Below are positions 48,277 to 57,255 of a DNA stretch of 64,000 nucleotides, piece by piece (within the stretch, counting starts at the first letter, position 1; every line of letters starts with the position of its first letter). The notes beneath the pieces were generated by a model. That model did no database searches. It saw only the letters and a list, made by a program, of their open reading frames with translations, and was not told where the DNA came from. The position numbers and the translations under genes are program-made. The DNA comes from Anaerobacillus alkaliphilus (lineage in GTDB: Bacteria > Bacillota > Bacilli > Bacillales > Anaerobacillaceae), in NCBI RefSeq assembly GCF_004116265.1, contig NZ_QOUX01000001.1, forward strand, positions 496,001 to 560,000. The letters run 5' to 3'.

Positions 48277-50295
48277 ATGCAAGTAAAAAAAGATACGATT
48301 GTTGAAGATTTTCACGGCACAATGGTTGATGATCCCTACAGATGGTTAGAGGATGTAAATTCTACCGACACCATTGAGTGGGGGAAGGAGATGGGGAAGA
48401 AGTGTGAGGCGTATTTTTCTCAGGCTACTACACAGGAAGAAGACCGTGAGAGATTAACGAAACTGTGGAATTATCCAAAGTATTTCGTAACTCAGAAGGT
48501 TGAAGAAACCCTCTTTTATCAAAAAAATAATGGACTACAAAATCAAGCAACACTATATAAAAAAAACGCAGATACCGAGTCAGTAGTACTTGATCCGAAT
48601 ACACTTAGTGACGATGGTACAGTTGCGATGACAAATTTTTCGATTAGCGGAAATGCTAAGTATCTTGCGTATGCAACTTCGAACCATGGAAGTGATTGGC
48701 AAGAAATTCGCGTGCGCGAGATTGCAACTGGGGAAGACTTGTCTGACCATATTCAGCACGTGAAGTTTACGAATGTTGCGTGGCTTCCTGACAGTTCCGG
48801 TTTCTTTTATAGTCGTTTTCCAGAGCAAGGATCAGTCGCAGCAGAGGATCAGAGTAATTTCAATAAGGTTTATTTTCACAAATTAGGTACGTTGCAAGCT
48901 GGAGACATTCTTATTCATGAACAACCGGAAGACAAGGAGTTAGCGTTTTCCCCATTTGTTACAGATGATGAAACCTACATTGGTCTCCATGTCTGGTTTG
49001 GTACGGCAACGGAAAACCGCTTTTATGTGAAGGAAATCGGGTCTACTGAACCTTTTGTTCGATTGTTAGATGAACAAGACGCTGAGTACACGTATATTAC
49101 GAATAAAGGAAGTTTGTTTTATTTTCAGACGGACTTAGATGCCCCTCGGGGACGGGTGATCGCCATTGATTTGGAAAATCCAGACCGAGACAACTGGAAA
49201 GAGATCATTGCCCAACAAGAAGAGGTAATTGAAAGAGTTAAGTATGTGAGTGGGCATTTTATCGTGGTAAAAAAACAGGATGCTCACCATCAAGTCCATA
49301 TTTTTCAGGAAGATGGGGTTTATAAAAAAGAAATTCCACTAGACGTTATTGGGTCGTTAACGGAAATGACAGGGAAAGCAAATGGAACAGAAATCTACTT
49401 TGGGATGACATCATTTCTAAGTCCTACTGTCGTTTATCACTATGATCTTATGAGTGACAAATTGGTAGTGTTTGCGGAAACAGAGTTAGAGATTGATACA
49501 TCTGGTTACGTAACTGAACAAGTATTCTACCACTCTAAAGATGGTACGGTTGTACCAATGTTTCTCACTCATCAAAAGGATATCGAGTTAAATGGTGAAA
49601 ATCCTGTGATCCTATACGGTTACGGCGGCTTCAACATCAGTTTGACACCATCGTTTAACCCAGCAATCCTTCGTTGGCTAGAAAAAGGTTGCGTATACGC
49701 AGTAGCAAATCTCCGTGGTGGTTCAGAATACGGGGAAGAGTGGCACAAGGCAGGAATGCTAGAAAATAAACAAAATGTGTTTGATGACTTTATTGCTGCA
49801 GGTGAGTGGTTAATTGCTAATCAGTTTACAAAGGCTAGCAAACTCTCGATCATGGGAGGATCAAACGGCGGGCTGTTAGTAGCAGCTTGCATGGTGCAAC
49901 GTCCTGACTTATTTGGAGCGGTAATTTGTCGTGTTCCGGTCATTGATATGCTGCGTTACCACAAGTTTACTGTGGGCCGTTATTGGATCCCAGAGTATGG
50001 GAATGCAGAAAAAGCTGGAGATTTCCCGTTTATGTACGCATACTCTCCGTTGCACAATATTGTTGAAGGTGAGAAGTATCCACCTGTCTTGATCGCTACG
50101 GCAGAAAGCGACGATCGTGTTGTGCCGGCTCATGCGAAAAAGTTCGCTGCTACGTTGTTAGAGTTGGCGGATAAAGAGTCAACAGTCGTTCTTCGCTTGG
50201 AAGCTAAAGCGGGCCATGGGCTTGGTAAGCCAACATCGAAACTTATTGATGAGTGGGTAGACTTCTATGCGTTTTTAGATCGTGAGTTGAAGTAG
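48277..50295 (+). CDS. Prolyl oligopeptidase (S9A family)
   Basis: 672 residues. N-terminal beta-propeller begins after DDPYRWLEDVNSTDTIEW; the C-terminal hydrolase has the nucleophile in GGSNGG near residue 527, the acid in SDDRVVPAH near 610 and the histidine in KAGHGLGKP near 645. The enzyme cleaves short peptides after proline; no signal peptide, so it is cytoplasmic. ATG at 48277 is 6 bp after AGGGGTG; frames further upstream have no site. Divergent to mtnU with about 140 bp between starts. Confidence 0.92.
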   Translation: MQVKKDTIVEDFHGTMVDDPYRWLEDVNSTDTIEWGKEMGKKCEAYFSQATTQEEDRERLTKLWNYPKYFVTQKVEETLFYQKNNGLQNQATLYKKNADTESVVLDPNTLSDDGTVAMTNFSISGNAKYLAYATSNHGSDWQEIRVREIATGEDLSDHIQHVKFTNVAWLPDSSGFFYSRFPEQGSVAAEDQSNFNKVYFHKLGTLQAGDILIHEQPEDKELAFSPFVTDDETYIGLHVWFGTATENRFYVKEIGSTEPFVRLLDEQDAEYTYITNKGSLFYFQTDLDAPRGRVIAIDLENPDRDNWKEIIAQQEEVIERVKYVSGHFIVVKKQDAHHQVHIFQEDGVYKKEIPLDVIGSLTEMTGKANGTEIYFGMTSFLSPTVVYHYDLMSDKLVVFAETELEIDTSGYVTEQVFYHSKDGTVVPMFLTHQKDIELNGENPVILYGYGGFNISLTPSFNPAILRWLEKGCVYAVANLRGGSEYGEEWHKAGMLENKQNVFDDFIAAGEWLIANQFTKASKLSIMGGSNGGLLVAACMVQRPDLFGAVICRVPVIDMLRYHKFTVGRYWIPEYGNAEKAGDFPFMYAYSPLHNIVEGEKYPPVLIATAESDDRVVPAHAKKFAATLLELADKESTVVLRLEAKAGHGLGKPTSKLIDEWVDFYAFLDRELK

Positions 50296-50314
50296 TTGAT
50301 TGATGGAGGAAGAT

Positions 50315-50340
50315 CGGGTGGGATTTCACCCGGTTTTTTT
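50315..50340 (+). terminator. Terminator after prolyl oligopeptidase
   Basis: CGGGTG / CACCCG stem followed by GTTTTTTT. Confidence 0.85.
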
Positions 50341-50365
50341 ATTGGTAAGGGATGTTCTTGTGAGT

Positions 50366-51175
50366 TTCTCCTAGTAACTGGAATAGAAAGATAACAAGAA
50401 GCTTGCCGCTTACGCAATCATCCTAGTAACTGGAAAATAGGAGTAGCAAGAAGGTTACCGCTTACGCAATTCCCCTAGTAACTGGAAAATAGGAGTAACA
50501 AGAAGCTTGCCGCTGACACAATTCCCCTAGTAATTGGAAAATAGGAGTAACGAGAAGGTTGCCGCTTGCGCAATTCTCCTAGTAATTGGAAAATAAGAGT
50601 AACAAGAAGCTTGCCACTTACGTGATCCTCCTAGTAACTGGAAAATAGGAGTAGCAAGAAGGTTACCGCTGACAAAATTCTCCTATTAATTGGAAAAAAG
50701 GAGTAACAAGAAGCTTGCCGCTGCCGTAGTCCTCCTAGTAACTGGAAAATAGGAGTAACAAGAAGATTACCGCTGACACAATTTCCCTATTAACTGGAAA
50801 ATAGGGGTAACAAGAGGATTGTCGCTTACGCAATTCCCCTAGTAATTGGAAAATGGGAGTAACAAGAAGGTTGCCGCTGACGTAATCCTCCTAATAACTG
50901 GAAAATAGGAGTATCAAGAAGATTACCGCTGACACAATTCCCCTATTAACTGGAAAATAGGAGTAACAAGAAGGTTGTCGCTTACACAATTCCCCTAGTA
51001 ATTGGAAAATAGGAGTAACAAGAAGCTTGCCGCTTACGCAATTCCCCTATTAACTGGAAAATAGGAGTAGCAAGAAGGTTACCGCTGACAAAATTCTCCT
51101 ATTAATTGGAAAAAAAGGAGTAACAAGAAGCTTGCCGCTTACACAATTCTTCTAGTAATTGGAAAGTACGCGTAT
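50366..51175. repeat. 52-bp tandem repeat array 3 (16 units)
   Basis: The anchor TGG of TGGAAAATAGGAG recurs at 50379, 50431, 50483, 50535, 50587, 50639, 50691, 50743, 50795, 50847, 50899, 50951, 51003, 51055 and 51107, always 52 bp apart, and at 51160 (53 bp, one extra A). Each unit carries CTCCTA and TAGGAG separated by a 12-nt loop ending TGGAAAA, i.e. a hairpin, followed by AAGAAGCTTGCCGCTTA-like sequence. Units differ by several substitutions but almost no length change. Not coding. It lies between the prolyl oligopeptidase terminator and mtnE. Closely related to array 2 and, inverted, to array 1. Confidence 0.95.
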
Positions 51176-51195
51176 AGAGGAAAGTTAGTGCACGC

Positions 51196-51229
51196 AACTT
51201 ATAAACTAGCTCTACTTCTATTATAAGTT
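51196..51229 (+). promoter_or_regulatory. Perfect 9-bp inverted repeat upstream of mtnE
   Basis: AACTTATAA (51196-51204) and TTATAAGTT (51221-51229), 16-bp spacer, 40 bp before the ATG at 51270. Could be an operator or an RNA stem; it is close to a possible TATAAT at about 51233. Confidence 0.45.
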
Positions 51230-51269
51230 GTAATATAATGAATTTATACTTAACGAAAGGGGTGCCTTT

Positions 51270-52442
51270 ATGAAGCAGTTCACACAATCTGATATTCTAG
51301 CGAATTTGCCAAAACAGTTTTTTGCAAAGCTTGTAAAGAAGGTAGAGAAAGTAAAACTTGTTCATGACGATGTCATTAATTTAGGACAAGGAAATCCGGA
51401 TCAACCGACGCCAGCCCATATTATCAAAGCGTTGCAACAATCGGCTGAAAATCCAAAGTATCATAAGTATTCGCCATTTCGTGGTTACTCATTTTTGAAA
51501 GAGGCAGTTTGTACATATTATAAGCGGGAGTATGGGGTGGACTTAGATCCTGAAACAGAAGTAGCTGTGCTTTTTGGGGCGAAAGCAGGACTAGTAGAGA
51601 TCAGTCAGTGTCTATTAAACAAAGATGACGTTGCATTAGTACCAGATCCCGGTTACCCTGACTATTGGTCAGGAATTAGCCTTGCACAAGCAAAGATGGA
51701 GTTCATGCCGTTACTCGAAGAAAATGAGTTTTTACCTGACTTTTCAAAGATAAGTGAAGCCTCACTCGACCAAGCTAAACTGATGTTCTTAAATTACCCA
51801 AACAATCCTACAGGTGCGGTAGCGACAAGGGAATTATTTGAAGAAGCAGTGGCGCTTGGAGACCAACACGATATTTGTATCGTTCACGACTTTGCGTATG
51901 GTGCAATTGGCTTCGAAGGAAAAAAGCCAATAAGTTTTTTAGAGATACCAGGTGCCAAAAACGTTGGTGTTGAAATGATGACAATGTCGAAAACCTACAA
52001 CATGGCTGGATGGCGCATTGGTTTTGCAGTTGGAAACACGAGCGTGATAGAAGCGCTAAATATGATTCAAGATCACTACCATTGTAGTTTGTTTGGTGGT
52101 ATTCAAGAAGCTGCAGCCGAGGCGCTACTAGGCTCTCAAGTTTGCGTAGAGGAACTAGTTGCAACTTATGAAAAACGAAGAGATACATTTATTCAAGCTT
52201 TACAGGAGATTGGTTGGGATGTAAAAGCGCCAATGGGATCGTTTTTTGCATGGTTACCAGTTCCTGAAGGCTATACATCTGAGGAGTTTGCTGATCTACT
52301 TTTAGAAAAAGCGAGAGTAGTTGTTGCTCCTGGGAATGGCTTTGGCACGTATGGAGAAGGGTATGTCCGAGTAGGTTTATTGAGCGATGAAGAAATCTTA
52401 GTTGAGGCAGCCAAGAGAATTAAAGAGTTAAAGATTTTCTAA
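51270..52442 (+). CDS. mtnE: MtnE-like methionine aminotransferase (YkrV)
   Basis: 390 residues, class I PLP aminotransferase. Pyridoxal lysine K241 in TMSKTYNMAGWR; NYPNNPTGA and the start INLGQGNPDQPTP are strongly reminiscent of Bacillus MtnE, which transaminates 4-methylthio-2-oxobutyrate to methionine in the salvage pathway, using glutamine or other donors. MtnU-like nitrilase at 47361 would remove the by-product. Other mtn genes are absent here. ATG at 51270 follows AAAGGGGTG. Strong terminator downstream. Confidence 0.85.
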   Translation: MKQFTQSDILANLPKQFFAKLVKKVEKVKLVHDDVINLGQGNPDQPTPAHIIKALQQSAENPKYHKYSPFRGYSFLKEAVCTYYKREYGVDLDPETEVAVLFGAKAGLVEISQCLLNKDDVALVPDPGYPDYWSGISLAQAKMEFMPLLEENEFLPDFSKISEASLDQAKLMFLNYPNNPTGAVATRELFEEAVALGDQHDICIVHDFAYGAIGFEGKKPISFLEIPGAKNVGVEMMTMSKTYNMAGWRIGFAVGNTSVIEALNMIQDHYHCSLFGGIQEAAAEALLGSQVCVEELVATYEKRRDTFIQALQEIGWDVKAPMGSFFAWLPVPEGYTSEEFADLLLEKARVVVAPGNGFGTYGEGYVRVGLLSDEEILVEAAKRIKELKIF

Positions 52443-52444
52443 TC

Positions 52445-52482
52445 AAAAACGTGCAAACAGTCTCACCGGTTTGCACGTTTTT
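52445..52482. terminator. Terminator of mtnE, shared with the convergent pseudogene
   Basis: AAAACGTGCAAAC / GTTTGCACGTTTT perfect arms around a 10-nt loop. Confidence 0.9.
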
Positions 52483-52487
52483 CTATA

Positions 52488-53319
52488 TTAAAATTCAATA
52501 TCTGGTTTAATTGGTAGATAGATTTTAAATGTAGTTCCATGATTTTGTTGGCTATCGATATAAATAGTACCCTTATGATTATTTTTAATAATGTTATTGG
52601 TAACCATCATTCCTAAACCAGTCCCGTCCGGTTTGGTTGTATGAAATGGAGTTCCTAAATTATTTAGCTGTTCATTAGACATGCCTATTCCATTGTCTTC
52701 TATATCAATAATGATGTCTGTCTTTCGTTTCCTTATTTTAACTCATAATGTCATAGTATTGATCATTAAAGACTTTATTTGACTTCATTAACTGCAAAAA
52801 TCCTTTAAGAGATGTTAGCGGGTTTCGGATTTCATGTGCTACGCCTGCCGCCATTTGACCAACCATTGAAAGTTTTTCCCACTGTAGAATTAGTTCCTCG
52901 GTTTGTAACTTTTCAGTGATGTCTCTAAAGGTGATCACTGTCCCAACCTGCGTACCTTTTTCAACCATAGGTTTGATTGTAAATTCAACAGGGAAAGATG
53001 TTCCGTCTTTTCTCCAGAAAATATCGTCTGTTACATATAAGCTTGTACCATTATTTAACGCGTGATAAACGGGGCATTCGACTACGGGCACATGTTCCCC
53101 AGCAGGGTTCGTGTGATGTATTAAATCGTGTAAGTTATCATTTTCGAAATCCTCTATTTTATATCCAGTTAGGATTTCGGCTGATTTATTCCAAAAAATA
53201 ACCTTTGCATTTAGATCAATTCCATAGATACCTTCTGCAACTGAATCTAAGATTAATTGATTGATTTGACTTAATCTTTCTATTTCAAGGATAAGGTCCT
53301 TACTTTGCTGTATTGTCAT
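52488..53319 (-). pseudogene. PAS-domain sensor histidine kinase broken by an internal deletion
   Basis: The 5' part (53319-52738, 193 codons) encodes a PAS domain with GIYGIDLNAKVIFWNKSAEI and a HisKA domain with VAHEIRNPLTSLKGFLQLM, then stops at TAA right after YYDIMS. In another frame the sequence resumes with IIIDIEDNGIGMSNEQLNNL and the G2 box GTGLGMMVTNN, ending at 52488. By comparison with the intact kinase at 664-1875, about 100 residues containing the N-box are missing at the junction, and the frame shifts. The ATP-binding domain cannot be complete, so this is a decayed orphan kinase; the short PAS-HisKA protein may still be made. Confidence 0.85.
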
Positions 53320-53457
53320 AGATTAATCCTTTTTAAGTTCGTTTTTTTACTTTAATTGTAAGTTTATTCTAGTGGAATTACAAGTTTATTTAATTGTTTG
53401 AAACTTTCTAGTCCAACAGTCGTCTAATGAATAAAGGGAAAAAGAGAGGTGCTAGCA

Positions 53458-55347
53458 GTGAAAAAGGTGATTATTGCCTCAGTCGCAATTGTTCTACTAC
53501 TATCAATAGGTCTATTAGTTAATAAAAATGAACCGACTCAACAAGCCTATGGAACTGAGCTACCCACAGTTGGTTCTTTAGAAAATTTTCAGAATTTAGT
53601 GGAAGAGGTAACGAAAAAGCAACGAAGAATTTACGAAGCTGTAGAAGAAACAGCAATGGAATTTGGGCGAGCTGGTCTGAAAAATGAGAGTGTGGCGCTT
53701 GACGGTGGATTTGATCATTCATCAACGAACGTTCAAGTCGAGGGTGTTGATGAGGCCGACCGGATAAAAAATGATGGATCTTTTATTTATCAATTAAGAG
53801 ATGAAGAGCTCGTCATTTCAACGGTAAACCCAGTGGAAGAGATGAAGGTTGTCTACTCAGAAAAATTTGATTATAACAGCTTTTATCCGTACGAGATGTA
53901 TGTAGATGAAGAACACCTAGTTTTAATTGGAAGAAAAACAGTGTACGACACAAAAGGTTACTATCACAAAGATTTTACATCTATTAAAATCTATCAGCTT
54001 AACGATCGTAGTAACTTAACACTCATCCGTGAAGCGGAAGTGGAAGGTTATTATCAATCTTCAAGAAAAATTAGCGACTCGTTATATATTGTTACAAATA
54101 AGCATCTACCATATTTTCTATTAAATGAAACTCGTGGCAAAGCAGAAAAGGAACAATTGTTAGAGGATATGAAACCTAGTTTTCATGATCCAGCAGTTTC
54201 TGATGAGCCTCAAGTGATTGGTTGGGAGGATATCTATTACTTTCCTGGTTCATTAGAAGAGAACTATTTGATTGTCACAGGGATTGATCTAGGAAAACCA
54301 AACGAACCAATTAATGTTCAGTCTTATCTTGGGGCAGGTAGTACGATCTATTCTTCTCATGAGAATTTATATGTGACAAGAACAGATCATCAATATGAAG
54401 AAGGCCCAATTGAGAAAATAGCAACTCGTATTTTTAATCCACCAACAAACCAGGACACGATCATCTACAAATTTGGCTTAGATCGTGGGAAAGTCGTATT
54501 TCGTGCTGAAGGTAAGGTTGAGGGAGCATTGTTAAATCAATTTTCCATGGATGAACACAACGGTCACTTCCGTATTGCAACAACGAAGGGGAATATGTGG
54601 TCGGATACCAATCCTTCTGAAAATCTATTGTTTGTTTTAGACGACAAGCTAGAAGTAGTGGGTTCAATTACCGGGATTGCTGAAGGCGAGAGGATATACT
54701 CCGCTCGTTTCATGGGGGATCGTGGTTACATTGTTACGTTTAAGCAAGTAGATCCTTTATTTGTCCTTGATTTACAAGATCCGAAGAACCCAACCATTCT
54801 CGGAGAATTGAAAATCCCAGGCTTCAGCGACTATCTTCACCCTTACGATGAACACCATATTATTGGTTTTGGAAAAGATACGGAAGAAATTGAAAACGGA
54901 GCGATGGTTCGTGGTTTTAAAATGGCGTTGTTTGACATCACTGATGTAAACAACCCTAAAGAGAAGTTTGTGGAGATTATTGGTGATAGTGGAACACATT
55001 CAGAGTTGTTATACAACCATAAAGCCTTACTTTATTCTAAATCAAAAAATATTATCGGTTTTCCAATCGATGTTTATGAGAAAAAAGGAAGTGACCGATC
55101 TATGTATCCACAATTCACTTTCCAAGGAGCTTATATTTACGGTCTTGATCTTGAAAAAGGGTTTGAGTTAAAAAATCGAATTAGTCATTATGAGGATGTA
55201 ATATCTGATAAGAATTGGGACTATCAGAGGCATATTTCTAGACTAATGTATATCGGTGACAATCTTTACACATTATCTAACCACAAAATTGAAGCACATG
55301 ATTTAACAAGCTTCAAGAAAAAAGGGCAAATCATATTTGGAAAATAA
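53458..55347 (+). CDS. Secreted beta-propeller domain protein
   Basis: 629 residues. N-terminal signal peptide (VIIASVAIVLLLSIGLLVN), then the Beta_propel domain (PF09826): NVQVEGVDEADRIKNDGSFI is the signature at the start of the propeller, followed by blade repeats such as GDRGYIVTFKQVDPLFVLDL and FSDYLHPYDEHHIIGFGKD. Such proteins are extracellular and often attached to the wall; function unknown. GTG at 53458 lies 7 bp after AGAGAGGTG; GTG 53449 overlaps that site. Single gene with terminator. Confidence 0.83.
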   Translation: MKKVIIASVAIVLLLSIGLLVNKNEPTQQAYGTELPTVGSLENFQNLVEEVTKKQRRIYEAVEETAMEFGRAGLKNESVALDGGFDHSSTNVQVEGVDEADRIKNDGSFIYQLRDEELVISTVNPVEEMKVVYSEKFDYNSFYPYEMYVDEEHLVLIGRKTVYDTKGYYHKDFTSIKIYQLNDRSNLTLIREAEVEGYYQSSRKISDSLYIVTNKHLPYFLLNETRGKAEKEQLLEDMKPSFHDPAVSDEPQVIGWEDIYYFPGSLEENYLIVTGIDLGKPNEPINVQSYLGAGSTIYSSHENLYVTRTDHQYEEGPIEKIATRIFNPPTNQDTIIYKFGLDRGKVVFRAEGKVEGALLNQFSMDEHNGHFRIATTKGNMWSDTNPSENLLFVLDDKLEVVGSITGIAEGERIYSARFMGDRGYIVTFKQVDPLFVLDLQDPKNPTILGELKIPGFSDYLHPYDEHHIIGFGKDTEEIENGAMVRGFKMALFDITDVNNPKEKFVEIIGDSGTHSELLYNHKALLYSKSKNIIGFPIDVYEKKGSDRSMYPQFTFQGAYIYGLDLEKGFELKNRISHYEDVISDKNWDYQRHISRLMYIGDNLYTLSNHKIEAHDLTSFKKKGQIIFGK

Positions 55348-55370
55348 GCTGACATTTGTCAGCTTTTTCC
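55346..55370 (+). terminator. Terminator after the beta-propeller gene
   Basis: AAGCTGACA / TGTCAGCTT with TT loop, then TTT; begins in the stop codon. Confidence 0.8.
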
Positions 55371-55418
55371 TTTAGAAGGGTAATTGTCATGTGGGAGCGA
55401 ATATGTAAGGTGGTGATG

Positions 55419-55925
55419 ATGAATATGAATAATCCAATAAAAATTGAAAACATGCTAAAAGAAGACTGGGAACAAGTGGAACAAATTTACTTAGAAGGCA
55501 TTAAAACTGGCAATGCTACATTTCAACAAGAGGTACCTACGTGGGAAGAATGGGATCAGAGTCATGTAAAGGAATGTCGTTTAGTAGCCAAAACAAACGG
55601 GGTCATTTTGGGATGGTGTGCACTGTCACCTGTGTCTAGTAGGTGTGTGTACAATGGGGTAGCTGAAGTTAGTGTCTATGTAGGTGCTAACAGCAAAGGC
55701 GCTGGCGTTGGCAGCTTATTAATGGAAGCACTAATTGTAGCTAGCGAAGAACAAGGCTTTTGGACACTACAATCTGGGATCTTTCCAGAAAATTCAGCGA
55801 GTATTCAACTCCACAAGAAATTTGGCTTCAGGGAAGTAGGTGTTCGTGAGCGCATTGGAAAAATGAATGGCGTTTGGCGAGATAATCTATTTTTAGAGAG
55901 AAGAAGTAAGATCGTGGGAATTTAG
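55419..55925 (+). CDS. GNAT acetyltransferase, phosphinothricin-acetyltransferase-like
   Basis: 168 residues. The motif VSVYVGANSKGAGVGSLLME (residues about 85-104) is the acetyl-CoA pyrophosphate loop with the phosphinothricin/methionine sulfone acetyltransferase (PAT, YwnH) pattern, and the N-terminal YLEGIKTGNATFQQEVPTWE is characteristic of that group, as is the C-terminal FPENSASIQLHKKFGFREVG. It probably acetylates an amino-acid analogue. Two ATG codons, 55416 and 55419, are possible; the second has better spacing to AAGGTGG. Nudix gene follows 18 bp on. Confidence 0.85.
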   Translation: MNMNNPIKIENMLKEDWEQVEQIYLEGIKTGNATFQQEVPTWEEWDQSHVKECRLVAKTNGVILGWCALSPVSSRCVYNGVAEVSVYVGANSKGAGVGSLLMEALIVASEEQGFWTLQSGIFPENSASIQLHKKFGFREVGVRERIGKMNGVWRDNLFLERRSKIVGI

Positions 55926-55943
55926 TAACTGGGGGACAATTTC

Positions 55944-56369
55944 ATGTTTATAGTAAATGTTGAAGCTGCAATCTATCGTGATGGAAAATGGCTTTTAATT
56001 CGTAGAAGTGAGAAAGAAGAACATGAAGGAGGTTCTCTTGCTCTCGTCGGCGGAAAGTGTGAACTGGAGGGTTTTTCTACCGATATTTTGGAGAGAACGT
56101 TACAAAGAGAAGTCTCTGAAGAGGTTGGGGTAGAAGTCACAAATGACGTAAGGTATGTAAATAGTTCTTCCTTCGTTACAGATGCAGGACTACATGTCAT
56201 CGACATCGTTTTTCTATGTCAACATACAAAAGGTGAACCGTACGCCAAAAGCTCAGATGAAGTTGACGAAGTCATTTGGATGACAACGGCAGAAATTTTA
56301 AATCATGCAGATCTGCCTAGTTATCTAAAAGAAAATGTCAAACAAGCGGACAAGTTATTACAAGAATAG
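55944..56369 (+). CDS. Nudix hydrolase
   Basis: 141 residues. Nudix box around residues 34-61: GGKCELEGFSTDILERTLQR followed by EVSEEVGV. The spacing between the glycine and REVSEE is longer than in the classic box by about four residues, a variation found in some members; the metal-binding glutamates of EVSEE are intact. Short gap after the preceding GNAT gene suggests co-transcription. Substrate unknown. ATG at 55944 after GGGGGAC. Confidence 0.78.
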   Translation: MFIVNVEAAIYRDGKWLLIRRSEKEEHEGGSLALVGGKCELEGFSTDILERTLQREVSEEVGVEVTNDVRYVNSSSFVTDAGLHVIDIVFLCQHTKGEPYAKSSDEVDEVIWMTTAEILNHADLPSYLKENVKQADKLLQE

Positions 56370-56385
56370 CTAGTTAAGGAAGAGT

Positions 56386-56409
56386 AGGAGAAGTTGTTAC
56401 ACTTCTCCT
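56386..56409. terminator. Hairpin between convergent genes
   Basis: AGGAGAAGT / ACTTCTCCT perfect 9-bp arms, weak T-run. Confidence 0.6.
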
Positions 56410-56415
56410 TTGACC

Positions 56416-57180
56416 TTAGAGAGAGGCTTGCCAACCGCCATCAACGTAAATGGTATGACCATTTATGTAGTTTGAAGCATCTGAGGCAAGGTATATAGCT
56501 GTACCGATTAATTCTTCTGGCATGCCCCAGCGCTGCAGTGGCACTTCGCTTTTGACCCAACGATCAAATTCCGGATCGTTGACGAGGTGTTCTGTAAGAT
56601 CTGTTTTAAAATATCCTGGTCCTATCGCATTCGTTTGAATGTTGTATTTGCCCCACTCTGTTGCCATGGACTTTGTTAACATTTTCAGTCCACCTTTGGC
56701 GGCAGAGTAATTGCCTATGTTTGGGCGAGCTTTCTCTGCATTTAGCGAAGTGATATTAATAATCTTTCCTTTTTTTCTATCTTTCATATAAGAGAAGACT
56801 ATCTGAGAAACATAAAAGGCAGAACTGAGGTTAACTTCTATGACGGTTTTCCAATCGTCAATGCTTAGTTCTTCAAGTGGACCACGTCTATGGATGCCTG
56901 CATTATTAATAAGGACACTTATTGGACCTACTTCTTGTTCAATGTTCTGGATGTTTTTTGCAGCGGAGTCTCTTTCTGTTACATCAAAAGCTACACCATA
57001 GGCTTTACCACCTGTGCTTTTGATAAGCTTAACGATAGTTTCAACTTCAGATTGGTTCCGACCATTAATAACAACAACTGCCCCGGCGTCGGCAAATCCT
57101 TTTGCTAAACTTAGACCGATTCCTCTTGTGGAGCCTGTTATGAAAACGACCTTGTTTTGTACACTAAATAAATTGTTCAA
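56416..57180 (-). CDS. Short-chain dehydrogenase, gluconate 5-dehydrogenase-like
   Basis: 254 residues. Rossmann TGSTRGIG (TGxxxGxG), NNAG and the catalytic S-Y-K set in NITSLNAEKARPNIGNYSAAKGG. Best resemblance is to the gluconate 5-dehydrogenase/KduD branch of SDRs, which use NAD(P); the substrate is inferred only. TTG at 57180 is 8 bp after AAAGGAAG, more likely than the GTG at 57189, which abuts that site. Preceded 75 bp upstream by a deacetylase gene in the same direction; no obvious joint pathway. Confidence 0.82.
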   Translation of the reverse strand: MNNLFSVQNKVVFITGSTRGIGLSLAKGFADAGAVVVINGRNQSEVETIVKLIKSTGGKAYGVAFDVTERDSAAKNIQNIEQEVGPISVLINNAGIHRRGPLEELSIDDWKTVIEVNLSSAFYVSQIVFSYMKDRKKGKIINITSLNAEKARPNIGNYSAAKGGLKMLTKSMATEWGKYNIQTNAIGPGYFKTDLTEHLVNDPEFDRWVKSEVPLQRWGMPEELIGTAIYLASDASNYINGHTIYVDGGWQASL

Positions 57181-57255
57181 TACGTCCACTTCCTTTGTAG
57201 GTATGCACAGTGATGATTATTTGTTATTTTCCTCATAATAACAGTAATTATTAAC

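Noticed and set aside
50366-51175. Possibility that array 3 encodes a repetitive peptide
   Set aside because: 52 is not divisible by three, so the frame changes each unit, and stop codons occur in all frames.
51233-51238. Full sigma-A promoter for mtnE
   Set aside because: A good TATAAT-like box exists, but no acceptable -35 box could be placed 16-18 bp upstream.
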